A model generated the notes under the pieces. It was not told where the DNA came from, did not search any database, and worked only from the letters and a program-made list of their open reading frames with translations. This document shows positions 26,426-26,529 of a stretch of DNA of 26,529 nucleotides, piece by piece (position 1 is the stretch's first letter; each line of letters begins with the position of its first letter). Location of the stretch: NCBI GenBank assembly GCA_027972325.1, contig JAPMOS010000340.1, positions 1 to 26,529 of the forward strand. The letters are read 5' to 3'. The stretch comes from Paratrimastix pyriformis. Lineage: Eukaryota > Preaxostyla > Paratrimastigidae. The translations under genes were made by a program, and so were the position numbers.

Positions 26426-26529
26426 GCACACAGAGGGTAAATCGGGGCAAACAAGAGCATTGTCATCGCGTATTTCGTGAAAGGAAGGGACGGGTTGCCG
26501 GGGAGAGGAGGAGGAGAGGGAGGGGAGGG

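Noticed and set aside
25427-26466. Several Arg/Gly-rich and Pro/Arg-rich frames on both strands
   Set aside because: They are translations of the GAGGTCGG satellite.

Overview
The window is nuclear DNA of a eukaryote, probably a GC-rich protist. The evidence is a ribosomal protein gene (uL23/RPL23a) with a 60-bp intron, a many-exon MyTH4-RhoGAP gene, a Pol III-type tRNA-Thr, long microsatellites and several mobile elements. The MyTH4-RhoGAP architecture, best known from animals and their protist relatives and from amoebozoans, suggests a unicellular member of Amorphea. That placement is inference; no species can be named from sequence alone.

Layout. (1) 1-5000: an AT-rich, broken virus-like block with a small membrane protein, a fibre gene ending in an S74 (endosialidase chaperone) domain, and a broken minus-strand gene. 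AT-rich repeats follow (5000-5800), including a 127-bp tandem unit. (2) 5830-7570: a pyrimidine minisatellite with a 26-bp unit, two tRNA-like relics, short hairpins and a 266-bp segment between 12-bp direct repeats. (3) 7566-16490: a GC-rich virus-like fossil of different base composition. It holds a primase/UL9-like helicase gene interrupted by a nearly pristine Tc1-type transposon and by a retroposon, then several unidentified small genes, then a 2-kb imperfect palindrome with similar gene ends facing inwards. (4) 16596-20720: host genes RPL23a (+) and MyTH4-RhoGAP (-), convergent, with a tRNA-Thr gene inside a RhoGAP intron. (5) 20808-25530: a broken gene with traces of a ubiquitin-specific-protease-like (C19) domain, split by a second copy of the same retroposon. 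(6) 25640-26420: a satellite built on a GAGGTCGG/CCGACCTC core.

Two observations stand out. First, a 1.4-1.5 kb element is present twice. It has one fixed 5' end, a protein-coding ORF without reverse transcriptase, a conserved 3' region, a (CA)n tail and 10-12 bp target duplications. These are the marks of target-primed retroposition by a LINE acting in trans, and I do not recognise the family. Second, all ten host introns that can be modelled from protein homology and reading-frame phase begin GTCCGY, GTCCAG, GTCTGY or GTTCGC rather than GTRAGT. This points to an unusual 5' splice-site consensus.
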